From the NCBI GenBank assembly GCA_039881145.1, contig JAYKKI010000052.1, positions 9,801,501 through 9,865,500 of the forward strand: a stretch of DNA of 64,000 nt, written 5' to 3'. Position numbers and translations under genes: made by a program. This document shows, piece by piece, positions 21,745-32,770 of the stretch (position 1 is the stretch's first letter; every line of letters starts with the position of its first letter). The DNA is from Druceiella hillmani. Lineage: Eukaryota; Arthropoda; Insecta; Lepidoptera; Hepialidae. The notes beneath the pieces are model-generated. The model did no database searches. It saw only the letters and a list, made by a program, of their open reading frames with translations, and was not told the DNA's origin.

Positions 21745-21925
21745 CACACAAACCCGGCTTCCGCTATTGTATTTGAAACATTTAAATGCGTTGGATGTTC
21801 CTAAGAGTTAATCTTTGCTAATAGCCCGCCTGAAGATGTTGTAATACAACGAAACCTAGGTCGCGGTAAAGAACTTAAAGAAAGTAGAAATATACTACAT
21901 GACGTAGTTTCATTTAATTCTAAGT
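21745..21925 (+). mobile_element. Penelope-like terminal fragment with hammerhead
   Basis: Starts with CACAAACCCGGCTTCCGCTA, shared with the copy at 30.1 kb, and runs through AAGAGTTAAT, the hammerhead (21825-21866), AAAGAACTTAAAGAAAGTAG and TACTACATGACGTAGTTTCA to TTTAATT. The frame ending at 21804 overlaps its start and is not a gene. Confidence 0.65.
21825..21866 (+). ncRNA. Hammerhead ribozyme motif with a compensatory helix I change
   Basis: Same layout as 15431-15472, but helix I is CCGC/GCGG instead of CCAC/GTGG: an A-U pair has become G-C with both strands changed. Helix II is GTTGT-AAT-ACAAC, helix III ACC-TA-GGT, core CTGAAGA and GAA intact. The paired change argues that the fold was under selection in the source element. 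Confidence 0.72.
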
Positions 21926-24765
21926 AAAAGGTTGAAAGTGACACTAACTTTTAAATTATTACATAGGAGGTATCAAATTATAACTTAAATGCGGCTCAGG
22001 GGTTTAGGAAAAGAAATAAGCATTTTGTTATGAACTTTTCTGACGATATTTTTACTTATAAATCTTGTAGAAGGCAATAGAAGACTTGTAATTTCCAAAT
22101 TTATATACATATCTCTACAGATAATTGTAAGAAATGCGTTAACGGAAAATGCGTGTTATGTGTAAAATATTATACAGATATTTTACGGAAAGGTTTGAAA
22201 ACTCAATATATTCCCACAATTTAGGGTATTAATATACAAATAAACGTTTTCTACAAAAAACGTCCCACAATTTTATTTTCATCTGATCAATGCACCGCAC
22301 CAGAGATCCATAATTATTTAGGGTCTTTTATTACTTCATCGATTGCACTATGAATCCGTTAGTTTAAAACATTTTTCTAGGTTTATTTTATCTTCAATTT
22401 TTTGTTATGCTTTATTTCCTTAGTCTAATATTACTTTTATTCAATTACTGGTATCATATCTTGTAATCTAATTTATCAATAACAAATCAGTAGATCGTCA
22501 AATCTTGTGAATTAAGCACTGTAGAATCAGCACTGAAGAGCTGAAATTCGGAGGTCAATGATAGGGTTCGCCTGGAGATTTATAATACTTATTTAATACC
22601 AGCAGATATTAAGTCTCTGCAGCGTTATGAAAGAGGAATTGGAACCTAGAATTCAATGGTAAGATCCCCAATAATAATTGAAAACCAGCAAATCCTCAAG
22701 TCCCAAGGTTTATATAGATAGTTCCCCTGTAGCATCCGAACTTGAGGATCGGAGGTTGAGTTTATCATCATGTATTATCGGGAGCATTGAAAACGGTAAA
22801 AAGTTTCATGAGAAATAGCTAAAAAATCTATTGTAAGATTTTAATAAACGAAAACATACGAAACGTGAAGCTTAATAAAACCGTTAAATAAAAGTAGAGG
22901 CATTTTTAAAATTTTATTAATATAAGGTAAAAAGGAATTATGCTATGTTGATATATGGGATGAGTTATATAGAAAGATAATAAATTTATACGTCACTGAA
23001 CAATTATTTACATATATAAAGGACTACACTGGACATATAATTAAAAATACACCAATCATTTTGAAAAAACCATCGGCACTTTTAAGGAAATCAATTTAAT
23101 CATCGAACTACCACTAGTCACTAATTGGTTTATTTTCACTCTGCTTTAAGACTTGCTTCATCTTTGACGCCTTCCAATACCAAACTGTCTTCAAGTTCGA
23201 AGTGATTATTGGCTTAGGAATTTTCCTTAATCCAATTTCCAAGAATCCGCTCAGCCACTAAATACTTCAACAATTATAAATACTTCACTAATACTCTAAC
23301 TTATTTAGTTGCAAAGTTTAATATATAATTAATACATATGGTCGACTTACTGCTACGAAAACAATCTCTTACAGCCAGGACATCGGTCCAGCTCTATTCA
23401 GCGAACAGACAGGAATGAACCAGAGAGCACGCTGTGCGCCCGCCATCAAACCCCGTAAGCTTGTGGACAATCCAATACATCACAGCGAAAATAAGGAATT
23501 TTTTCAATGCCCTTTAATTGGGCAATGAAACAGGTTTTGGTATCTGAAAGGTATCAGGTTCACAAAAGTTATCTAGAAGATTCTCTTGTATGAATTAATA
23601 TATTATATTTATTATGATATTATTAAATTACACACATAATTTGATTATTTAGGTAGTCAAAGCTTGCACTTCTATCATGTGGTTTTAAGCAGACCCAATT
23701 TAATTTTTTTCACTACATATATATATTAACCAACTAACGTAGTTCCATGATTGTCAATAAATAATTGCATTCCTCTGTCGCTATAGACCACAAGAGATGA
23801 GCGTACTTAGTTGAATCAACTAATGGAATCAAACATTTATCAAATATTATTAAATCATATTTTATATATTTTTTTATCCAACATAAAAAAAAAATTTCGG
23901 ATTATATTTTTCGACTTTATTTAAAGTTAATTCGTATTTGTAAAGTGTTCATGCCTACGTCTCTTATTAGGTATCTGATTCTCATAATACATTTTAAGTA
24001 CTGTAACAAGTGTTTGTAGTTAATGTGTGATGCTGTACATACACTTTCTTCAACCCGTTATTAACGTAGCAAGTCTGGTATTAATAATGTAAATTTCTCC
24101 CACATTACTGTTGAAAACATTTAAGTTTCTTCCTGCAAATTAATAGCGACTTTTAATTATTTCCGGAACATAACTTAATAAACATATCTAAGTAAAATTT
24201 GATGTGAGGTGTAATATCTCAGTGGTGAAGTCGTTATTAGTATACAAATTATCTTTTAAAATAACATCCGGATCACCAAATACTTTTTCAAAACTTACTT
24301 AATATCTATTAACCGCCTTCTACTGTGGAAAGTTTATTTTAAGAGTAATCAATTGATTCTTAGATACATTTCATGACGTCCTTGAAGTCTATAAAAAATT
24401 AACAGAACCCTTGACTTACCATGCATTGCTACATATTGCAAATAAAAACCTCTTCTTATCCAAGTGTCTATTTCAAGTGTTTTACAAAACGAATTATTAA
24501 ACTTAATCCAGAATTATTTTTGTAAATTAAATATAAAAACACAACTATGAAATTTGTTAGGTACAAAAATTTTGGGCAGTTTCAATATAAAATACAATAT
24601 AAATATTTAAGAATAATAATGATTTATGGCCGTAATGGGTAAACTCGATCCATCGCTTCACTAAACTTTTCAAATAGGTGATAGTGAAATGCCATTATAA
24701 TTTTTCAACTGTCACATATGGACAACTGTACATAAATTTTTCATTTCGTTCACATTTACTATTAA
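21926..24765. other. Non-coding stretch, no gene recognised
   Basis: Mostly AT-rich. 23340-23480 is G+C-richer (GCACGCTGTGCGCCCGCCAT) and unassigned. At 24205-24270 a line TATCTCAGTGGTGAAGTCG resembles a tRNA A-box and could be a SINE relic, but no matching B-box or cloverleaf follows. Confidence 0.4.
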
Positions 24766-26240
24766 TACCTTCCGCAATCTATTGTAATTTTCTACAACCC
24801 CACAAAGTATTGCTTTTATGTATACAATCAATTTTTAATCTTGTTCACTTTTACTATTAATATCTTCTGCAATCTATTGTAACTTTCTACAACCCCACAA
24901 AGTCCTACATTTATGTATACAATCACTTTTGTAATCTCTTTCACTTTTACTATTAATATCTTCTGCAATCTATTGTAACTTTCTACAACCCCACAAAGTC
25001 CTACATTTATGTATACAATCACTTTTGTAATCTTGTCCACTTTTACTATTAATATCTTCTGCAATCTATTGTAACTTTCTACAACCCCACAAAGTATTGC
25101 TTTTATGTATACAATCAATTTTTAATCTTGTTCACTTTTACTATTAATATCTTCTGCAATCTATTGTAACTTTCTACAACCCCACAAAGTCCTACATTTA
25201 TGTATACAATCACTTTTGTAATCTCTTTCACTTTTACTATTAATATCTTCTGCAATCTATTGTAACTTTCTACAACCCCACAAAGTCCTACATTTATGTA
25301 TACAATCACTTTTGTAATCTCTTTCACTTTTACTATTAATATCTTCTGCAATCTATTGTAACTTTCTACAACCCCACAAAGTTCTACATTTATGTATACA
25401 ATCACTTTTGTAATCTCTTTCACTTTTACTATTAATATCTTCTGCAATCTATTGTAACTTTCTACAACCCCACAAAGTCCTACATTTATGTATACAATCA
25501 CTTTTGTAATCTCTTTCACTTTTACTATTAATATCTTCTGCAATCTATTGTAACTTTCTACAACCCTACAAAGTCCTACATTTATGTATACAATCACTTT
25601 TGTAATCTTGTCCACTTTTACTATTAATATCTTCTGCAATCTATTGTAACTTTCTACAACCCCACAAAGTATTGCTTTTATGTATACAATCAATTTTTAA
25701 TCTTGTTCACTTTTACTATTAATATCTTCTGCAATCTATTGTAACTTTCTACAACCCCACAAAGTCCTACATTTATGTATACAATCACTTTTGTAATCTC
25801 TTTCACTTTTACTATTAATATCTTCTGCAATCTATTGTAACTTTCTACAACCCCACAAAGTCCTACATTTATGTATACAATCACTTTTGTAATCTCTTTC
25901 ACTTTTACTATTAATATCTTCTGCAATCTATTGTAACTTTCTACAACCCTACAAAGTCCTACATTTATGTATACAATCACTTTTGTAATCTTGTTCACTT
26001 TTACTATTAATATCTTCTGCAATCTATTGTAACTTTCTACAACCCCACAAAGTCCTACATTTATGTATACAATGACTTTTGTAATCTTGTTCATTTTTAC
26101 AATTAATATCTTCTGCAATCTATTGTAACTTTCTACAACCCCACAAAGTCCTACATTTATGTATACAATCACTTTTGTAATCTTGTTAACTTTTACTATT
26201 ACTAACTTCTGCAATCTATTTTCAAGCACGGAAATTATAC
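24766..26240. repeat. Satellite, 96-bp unit, 15 copies
   Basis: AACCCCACAAAG (or ACCCTACAAAG) recurs about every 96 bp, 15 times from about 24796 to 26137, with eroded edge copies to about 26330. As 96 is divisible by 3, the minus strand stays open for many units and reads a 32-residue repeat (core VIVYINVGLCGVVESYNRLQ). Three one-base-short units (TCAATTTTTAATC in place of TCACTTTTGTAATC, near 24829, 25113 and 25689) break it into three overlapping frames. Differences among copies change amino acids freely (Gly/Arg, Lys/Asn/Asp), so I read it as satellite DNA rather than a gene. Confidence 0.96.
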
Positions 26241-26476
26241 ATAGAATAACTTGTTTAAATATAGTCTCGGGGGAATTTGTACTATTGTTCACATTTATTA
26301 TTATTGTTTTCCGCAATCTATTTAAATTTTAGTTTCACTTTTGGCATTGAACTATTCAAACAGTAGAAAATAGAACATATGATATTTAACACCTTAACGC
26401 GTACGTCAAACAGAAATCGATGCAATAAAAAATTCCTACTGACTGTGACCAATTCTCGCCGATCCGAGCTGCTCTA
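26241..26476. other. Eroded satellite edge and AT-rich DNA
   Basis: Degenerate 96-bp monomers to about 26330, then unassigned sequence. Confidence 0.6.
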
Positions 26477-26486
26477 ACTATATATG

Positions 26487-26572
<86 letters not shown>
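26477..26572. repeat. (TA)n microsatellite
   Basis: Three pure TA runs separated by TATATGTATA. Confidence 0.97.
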
Positions 26573-26573
<1 letters not shown>

Positions 26574-27329
26574 TTAAGGGTAAATACTCTATGTTACTTT
26601 TAAACTACCTATTTACATATATTAATATTGTTACTCATCATTTAAATATATTGATTAATATATATTTCACTGGTGTATATACAGTATTGAGCTTGTAAAC
26701 GGCTTAATATACTTAATTTATAATTATGCGAAATTTCAAGCTTATAAGTTAAAGTGTTTTTGAAAAGAACGGCTGTGATAGATGATAGAGTAACTATATA
26801 ATTTTTTCATTCTTTTCTTTCGAGATACGAACAATCCTATAAAGTTGTTCAAAAACATTTCATTTCACAAACAACCTATACGGCTATATATCCTTGCGAT
26901 AAGCGTAAAAATTTAGACCATAAACAAAATCATCTCAAGCTTTTTATTTCAAAAATTAAAAAACAAAATCGACACTAGTTTCGAAAAACCGACTTTGGTG
27001 GTGATGAAATCACTGATATCAAGTCCATAAGCCACTGTCATTGTTCTTAGAAAGCGTTTTATGTGAAAAGTATGAAAAGTTACGAACGCTGACAAAGACC
27101 GATGAAATTTTGTCGGCGGTGCGCGCCTTTTGTAGTATGCCGCCGAACCTTCCATACTATACGTGTAATAAAACTAGAACAAAGTGAATTTTTTACATAA
27201 AAAATACTTTAAGAAGTGTGATTAATGAAACTGTGACAGAGTGAATTCTGCACATAAAATATATTCTGAAAAGAGTGGTTAATAAAACTGTAACAGTGCG
27301 AATTATTTAAATTGGATATATTTTAATCC
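26573..27329. other. Non-coding stretch
   Basis: No gene recognised. 27100-27150 is G+C-rich (GTCGGCGGTGCGCGCC) and unassigned. AGTGAATT(T/C)T(T/G)(T/C)ACATAAAA words recur at about 27183 and 27240, a short old duplication. Confidence 0.45.
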
Positions 27330-28182
27330 CTCTAGACCTGAATTAAATATTCACGATATAAAAATGGAGTAAATCCAGAGCATCTTTCTCAAGGTATCTT
27401 ATAGATTGCTCAATCTGCCTGATATTCCAATTAACTATTAGATAATGATAAATCAATGGCTTGGAATGTCATACGAAGCGTCCATTGTTTTCGATCGAAT
27501 GAAGGTACGGTATAAAATAATCAGATGATCTGTTTTATCTACTCCTCCCATTCCCATATAATCTTACCAGCTTAGAGCGTGGAATTGATATATAATCCTT
27601 GGATAGTTTATTCCATCTTCGCGCTTCGTCTTGCTCACCAATATTAACAAAATTGGGTGCTAAAACGACACTTTTGTTGTCCATCCACTTCAGGACCACC
27701 ACATCCTTAGAAGTATTGGAAAATCCTCGATGCGTTTTTTTCCCCTTTTTTATCTGTTATAAGATGCGGTTTTCCAAACCTGTCCAATCTGATTGTGCCT
27801 CACAACAGGTAATTGGAAAAGTATTTTTTACAGAATAGATAATGTCCAGGACTAGTTATTCGCTTTGCCAGTGCATTCATGTATGAAACGGATGCTCCAT
27901 ATCTTGCTATATCATTTTTATCCAGATTTATAGCAGCTCCTGGATAAATGATGAAATAATATACTAATCCACTCTTGTCACAAATCATAAATATTTTTTC
28001 TCACGGCTCAAGTTTTTCTCAAAAAGGAACAATTTGCTTATCAATACTTATTGTTTGCTCCAAAATGAGTTCCAGACACCGTTTTCGGACTGAATTATAT
28101 AACGGTCAAACTTTTATGAGACGATCAATATTATCCGCGTTGAATAGAATTATTATCAATGTGAAATATTTTACGAAGTATT
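27330..28182 (-). pseudogene. piggyBac-type transposase pseudogene, middle and C-terminal part
   Basis: piggyBac (DDE_Tnp_1_7) transposases cut and paste DNA at TTAA. Reading the minus strand downwards in three frames I see, in order: ADNIDRLIKV (family 'DRLFKIRP'); SIDKQIVPF near 28040, carrying the first catalytic Asp; CDKSGLVYYFIIYPGAA and ARYGASVSYMNALAKRI; PGHYLFCKKYFSNYLL, where the family's second Asp in 'FFDNYF' is replaced by Lys; GTIRLDRFGKP; VVVLKWMDNKSVVL; MGGVDKTDHLI near 27530, carrying the third Asp; and IPEKD-like LEKDALDLLH near 27370. Frameshifts and stops separate these blocks, and the N-terminus is missing because LINE sequence joins at about 28200. Inactive. Confidence 0.82.
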
Positions 28183-28202
28183 GCCAAATGAGAAGTGTGC
28201 CA

Positions 28203-28330
28203 AATATTTTACGAAGTATTTTTCTTTCAAAAATAAGAAGTCTATCTTCATTTGCTTTTATTAAAGGCCAATACTCACTACCATACAGAATTATTGGTCT
28301 AGTAAGAGATAAATATTAATTATATAAATA
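28203..28330 (-). pseudogene. LINE reverse transcriptase C-terminal fragment
   Basis: The minus strand reads SLTRPIILYGSEYWPLIKAN then EDRLLIFERKILRKIFG, the signature after the RT fingers in many non-LTR elements ('LIRPVLLYGSETW...LLVFERKILR'). It runs straight into piggyBac sequence through a 19-bp direct repeat, AATATTTTACGAAGTATT (28164 and 28202). It lies tail-away from the plus-strand RT fragment that follows at 28345. Confidence 0.75.
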
Positions 28331-28344
28331 TTAAGTTTTGTTTC

Positions 28345-28990
28345 CGGTTTTAAAAGTTTAGTATCATCTTTTCATTGATTTAAAGCTGCTTATAATAGCA
28401 TATATCGCGAAAAGCTTTTTGAGGCAATGACGGAATTCTGATTTCCAAAAAAGCTTATTTGATTCTATCAATCTAGATTAACCCTAAAAAGAGTTAAATG
28501 TAGAGTTAAAGTTATGTCGGTACTCTTAGAAGCTTTTTACACTAAAAGAGGCCTAAGACAGGGCGATGCTCTTGCATGCCTGTTTTTCAATATTGCTCTT
28601 GAAAAAACAATTAGAGATGCTAAAATTATAACAGGAGGCACAATTTTCCAGAGGTCCTTGCAGGTTTTGGCCTAGGCCAATGACATTGTCTTTATCGGCA
28701 AAAGCAAACAGGCTATTATGGATGCCTTTATTTCGCTAGAGGCTGCAGCTAAGGATATTGGACTAACCATAAATGAGGGATAGATAAAATTAGTGGTGGT
28801 AACAAGTAGATCTTATACTTCCCTCCTACTGTAGATAAATTCTTATGTCATCGAATGTGTTGACCGTTTTACATATGTTGGTACTATCATTATTAATAGA
28901 AACCATATCAAGCCTGAAATTGACAATAGATTGTATACAGCTAAGAGGTGTTACTACAACCAAAGGAATTTTCTGAAGTTATTTCTACCT
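28345..28990 (+). pseudogene. LINE reverse transcriptase pseudogene
   Basis: Plus-strand blocks read FIDLKAAYNSIYREKLFEAM, FYTKRGLRQGDALACLFFNI, then a line where the catalytic 'YADD' is TAG-Ala-Asn-Asp (28672-28683: a stop for Tyr and Asn for the first Asp), then FISLEAAAKDIGLTINEG, FTYVGTIIINRNHIKPEIDN and RLYTAKRCYYNQRN. This order matches the palm and thumb of a non-LTR RT. Endonuclease and 3' end are not visible. Catalytically dead. The frame extends to 29254 (KKCRFCRNQYTVKSH...), whose last part I do not recognise. Confidence 0.85.
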
Positions 28991-29652
28991 ACCCACATTA
29001 TATTTCTTGATCGTTGTTTAAAATATTATGATCTAAGCTTTTCTCAAATTTCCAGCATTGTTTACATTCGACTTTTGATAAGACCGAACAATATAACGAA
29101 TGTTATAATAGCATGTCCATTGACACGGACGCCAAGACTGAAAGGGTTAAAAAAGGTTATTAATAAAATTGTAACAGTTAAAAAATGTCGGTTTTGTCGT
29201 AACCAATATACTGTAAAAAGTCATACAATTTATAAGCCCGACAGAAAAAGCTAAGAAACAGCTATGACTAGCGGTGATATTGATCGGTCAATTAGTCATT
29301 GTATTTTAAATTTTGTATGAATATTTATTTATTTAGTTCGGTTATTAGATTAAGATGGGAAAGTACAGTTATCCAAGCATTATCAATGCGGTTTAATTAT
29401 CAAACTTCAACGGGAACACCTTTCCGTATATGAAGAAATTTTTTTTTTATATTCGTTGACCGATAAATTGTTTGAAATTAACTGTAAATTTATTTCCCCT
29501 GTAATTGCGTAACTTTGTGCGAGAAATCAGAGCATAATATTACTCTTTTTGTACCACTTCACAAATTTCTATAAAATTTGAGATGTTATGTTATAACTTA
29601 AATATAAAGTGTATAATTTCCGAAAAAACTTCTTAATTACGAGTAGAATTCA
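28991..29652. other. Unassigned tail and AT-rich DNA
   Basis: 28991-29254 remains open on the plus strand and ends with a Cys-x2-Cys, Lys-rich stretch. It could be another transposase tail, but I cannot place it. Nothing else seen. Confidence 0.4.
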
Positions 29653-29837
29653 CACTACGAGGGTTTCGTATGCATTTAGGCATTTTTAAACATTTAATAG
29701 TTCTTACTACTTCTACTAAACTTCTTACAAATATTGCAAATAGTTTAGTACAGTTAAGTGTAAATAGTTTAGTAGAACTCTAAGAACTGTTAAATGTTTA
29801 GAAGTGCCTAAATGTGTAGAAACCCTCGTACGTAGTG
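29653..29837. mobile_element. Palindromic MITE
   Basis: About 185 bp that pair end to end: CACTACGAGGGTTTC at the left and GAAACCCTCGTACGTAGTG at the right, continuing inward through GCATTTAGGCATTTTTAAAC / TAAATGTTTAGAAGTGCCTA and CTACTAAAC / GTTTAGTAG. ACGAGGGT termini recall Tc1/mariner ends, but target duplications are not clear. Single-arm relatives are at 4.2, 35.3, 42.1, 42.4 and 59.0 kb. Confidence 0.75.
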
Positions 29838-30080
29838 TACGACCGATGAAAAAGTAACCATTGACATTCTCTCACAAAAGGCAGCAACTGTCCGCGCGAA
29901 TAACCACGTACAAAATTCGGTCGTTTATGTTGTGGCGACTCGTAGATTCTTACAATGTTAAATTCATATACACTTTGATTTGACAGAAATAATTGTAAAG
30001 TATAATTTGAATACAAGATTTAATTATTTACACATTTAAAAAAAGTACTGCGAAGAGTTTTAATAACAAAAATAAACAAA

Positions 30081-30300
30081 AACCGCACAAACCCGGCTTC
30101 CGCTATTGTTTTGTGTAATATATAAATGCTGTTGGAAGTTCCCAAGAGTTAATATTTGCTAATAGCCCATCTGAAGATGTCGCAATACAACAAAAGCTAG
30201 GTCGTGGTAAAGAACGTAAGGAAAGTAGAAATAATACTACATGACGTAGTTTCATTTCATTATGAATAATAAATTTCTCCAAAATTAGCGCCAAATTATT
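30081..30300 (+). mobile_element. Penelope-like terminal fragment, degenerate
   Basis: Shares CACAAACCCGGCTTCCGCTA and everything down to TACTACATGACGTAGTTTCA with the 21.7-kb copy, about 85-90% alike, and continues into AATAAATTTCTCCAAAATTA, which also follows the 15.4-kb copy. Confidence 0.62.
30166..30207 (+). ncRNA. Degenerate hammerhead motif
   Basis: CTGAAGA is intact, but helix II is GTCGC-AAT-ACAAC and the GAA core has become AAA, with helix III ACC reduced to AGC. Expected to be inactive; helps date the family. Confidence 0.5.
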
Positions 30301-30895
30301 CAATAAAAATAACTTATGTTCTTTTTAATCTTAGTCCATAAACTATTACAATAAAACATAATATGGTATTTGCTGTTGAAATGCGAGGCATTTGAAATAC
30401 AGACCAGAAATTTCAAGTATCAGTGTAATGACAAGGATAAAAATTTATTTTCCTCATAACATGGTTAAAACTTAAATCTGTAACATATCCATTTTAAGAA
30501 CCAGTTATTTCTAAAAAACGAATAGAACGACAGACAATATTTTTACAAAAATAGGTTTTTATTCGAATCCTTTGAGTACTAAATTCAATAAACGGATCTA
30601 TTTTCAATAATAAAATATAAAGAAGATGTTTCCTTTAAGCATTAATAAAATCTCTTCATAAAAGCAATGTCTCTCCTGATTTATAAATAGTTGACACACA
30701 GCTTAGAATAGAATCTGCTGAAAAGAGAAAGGGATAGTGACGTACTGTCTCACTCGCAATTTCGTTGTGTTACAGTCTTCGTCTTAATCGGTAATCGGCG
30801 TTGTGAAAATAACGCCATGTAGATACGAATCTGTCATTTGCCATACCCGAATAGATTATTGTATGTAGACACATATGTACGTATTAACGTATATA

Positions 30896-30960
<65 letters not shown>

Positions 30961-31439
30961 GCGACGAACTGTTGACACACTTATCATGAAATCTTCGAAA
31001 CTATAACGTCTACAAACTTTAAATGTGGAAGACAGGTTCCATATTTTTTGACGTCAAATTTCTAAAGGTAAAAAATATAAGATGACATATAAATGTCATT
31101 TTAAGCTTGCCGGCAGTTTGTTAAGTAACAAGCGTTTAAATCTATATTTAGACACTCTATTATAAACAAATAGATTCTTGTTTAATCAAGGTTCCATATT
31201 CATCCCTCAAGAGATCGATAAAAGAGACGATCTAAAATGTCTACTAATGCTTTTTTTTTCTATTGGTCTGCAAGTTAATTATCACATTCAAACTCTAAAC
31301 ATTATGTATAAAATAGCAGCCAAGATTATCAAGAAGAAATCATCTTCGTCTCCCGTATTTCTTTGATCACTTCAAATTAACACTTTGAATTTAAGCGTTT
31401 CCATTTTCCTGTGAAGCTTTGCTATGTTATGGTCAATTC
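30301..31439. other. Non-coding stretch with TA tract
   Basis: No gene recognised. Holds the (TA)n tract at 30890-30956. 30730-30830 is slightly G+C-richer. Confidence 0.45.
30890..30956. repeat. (TA)n microsatellite
   Basis: About 28 uninterrupted TA units preceded by TATATATTTATA. Confidence 0.97.
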
Positions 31440-31731
31440 AAGTCCCCAATTTCGTGTAAAGGTTTCCTACGTTGCTACGTCTCGAATTTCCTGTAAGGTT
31501 TGCTACGATAAATAAGGCACATGGACAAAGTTTAAAATTGGCTGATGTAGACATGAGGAGTGACTGTTTCTGCCATGGCCAGTGCAAGGTGTGCTCCAAA
31601 GTCAGTTCGCCTGACAGTTTGATCATTTTCCAGTCAAAGGAATATATAAAGTAATGACCTGAAAAATTAATATCTTGAAGACCGGGAGAGCACAAAAATC
31701 GGCTAGTAATATGCGAGCGGATATCAGCTAG
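31440..31731 (+). pseudogene. Helitron: helicase C-terminus and probable 3' end
   Basis: Helitrons move by rolling-circle replication using a Rep-helicase protein. The plus strand reads LEFPVRFATINKAHGQSLKL, ADVDMRSDCFCHGQ and then KVSSPDSLIIFQ, matching the last Pif1-type helicase motifs (family 'FPV..AFA.TINKAQGQSL...L....F.HGQLYVACSRVSSPD'). Two residues of the LYVACS block are gone. Beyond the stop, ATGCGAGCGGATATCAGCTA then GT ends in CTAG followed by T at 31732, the form of a Helitron 3' terminus, though a clear subterminal hairpin is not obvious. The Rep domain is absent, so this is a 5'-truncated relic. Confidence 0.75.
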
Positions 31732-31732
31732 T

Positions 31733-32339
31733 AAGATAAATAAAATATATCTAAAACAAATAATATAACCACCAATCGTAAAATACCAATGTCAGAAAAT
31801 TTTTAAAATTTCCCTAAATGCTTATATTTTGTAGAGACAATTATGATCCTAATCTTTGGTCATATTAATACTATCCGCCGAATGTTTCCAGCTACCAATT
31901 GTTTACAACGGTATCCACTGACCATGAAAGTTCAAACCGAACCCGGCGACGAGGAAACTTCGCCGCTGGAGTGAATCACGCTGAGTCAGCCAGTGGAAGT
32001 TGAATTTATAACAAATTATGTTAAGGAAATGCGATTCTGTATTATTTACGATTTTTGGATTATTTTTAGTTTTCATATCTCGGGAAAAGCGGAACCCTTA
32101 TGAGATCACTCACGTTTTTTGTCTGTCTATCTGTCATAGCCCCTTTTTCCCATAAACTGCTTGACATAGAAGCTTAAAATTTGGCATAGTGAAACATATT
32201 AACATCTTAATAGCTAACACTAAAAAATGTTCAGAGGGAAATTTTAGGGAAACAAATTAAGCACTCAAAATTTTTTTAAAATTCCATACATATTACATAT
32301 ACTTCATATATATACTCCATACCCTTTCCAATACACGTT
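31733..32339. other. Non-coding stretch
   Basis: 31930-32000 is G+C-richer (GAACCCGGCGACGAGGAAAC) and unassigned. No gene seen. Confidence 0.45.
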
Positions 32340-32640
32340 TGTTTTTCCTTTGTCGATTCTACGGTTGTTTTCATTTTCCAATGCATATTTGGGTTGCATA
32401 TTTTTTAATGACTTCTGGAACTGATTCAATGTATAGGTCACTGTTTCGAACGTACCACGTGGTATTATCAATTCTCAGAAACACTTTATTTTGGAATGTT
32501 TGTATTTGCAGGATATTTGTCTTCCTACTACATCCCCAAATTTGAGCGCCGTAAGTCCTAATTGGTTTCAAGAGATGGTTGTAAATTCTTATTTTAATCT
32601 CGACCGAAAGTTGTCTTTATTTTATATTTAATTCTTTTCT
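32340..32640 (-). pseudogene. Jockey-like LINE fragment
   Basis: The minus strand reads LSVEIKIRIYNHLLKPIRTY, GAQIWGCSRKTNILQIQTFQ, NKVFLRIDNTTWYVRNSDLY and IESVPEVIKKYA. This follows the RT C-terminus of jockey-clade elements ('LKPIWTYGIQLWG.....I..IQ..Q.K.LR.I..APWYV.N..L'). The part open in one frame covers 32371-32571. No RT catalytic domain remains. Confidence 0.82.
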
Positions 32641-32680
32641 ATATGTTGTTTCCATTTAAATTTTACATCTAGATTCATTC

Positions 32681-32681
<1 letters not shown>

Positions 32682-32743
<62 letters not shown>

Positions 32744-32770
32744 TTATTTATTTATATATATTTATTTATA
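32682..32770. repeat. (TA)n / (TTTA)n microsatellite
   Basis: Pure TA for about 55 bases, then TTTA repeats. Confidence 0.95.

Noticed and set aside
24205..24270. tRNA gene or SINE (A-box-like TCTCAGTGGTGAAGTCG)
   Set aside because: No B-box GGTTCGANNCC and no acceptor stem can be formed.
24828..26316. Three overlapping minus-strand frames with a 32-residue repeat as a repeat-protein gene
   Set aside because: They arise because the satellite unit is 96 bp; copies change amino acids freely and single-base losses break the frame. No start context or promoter.
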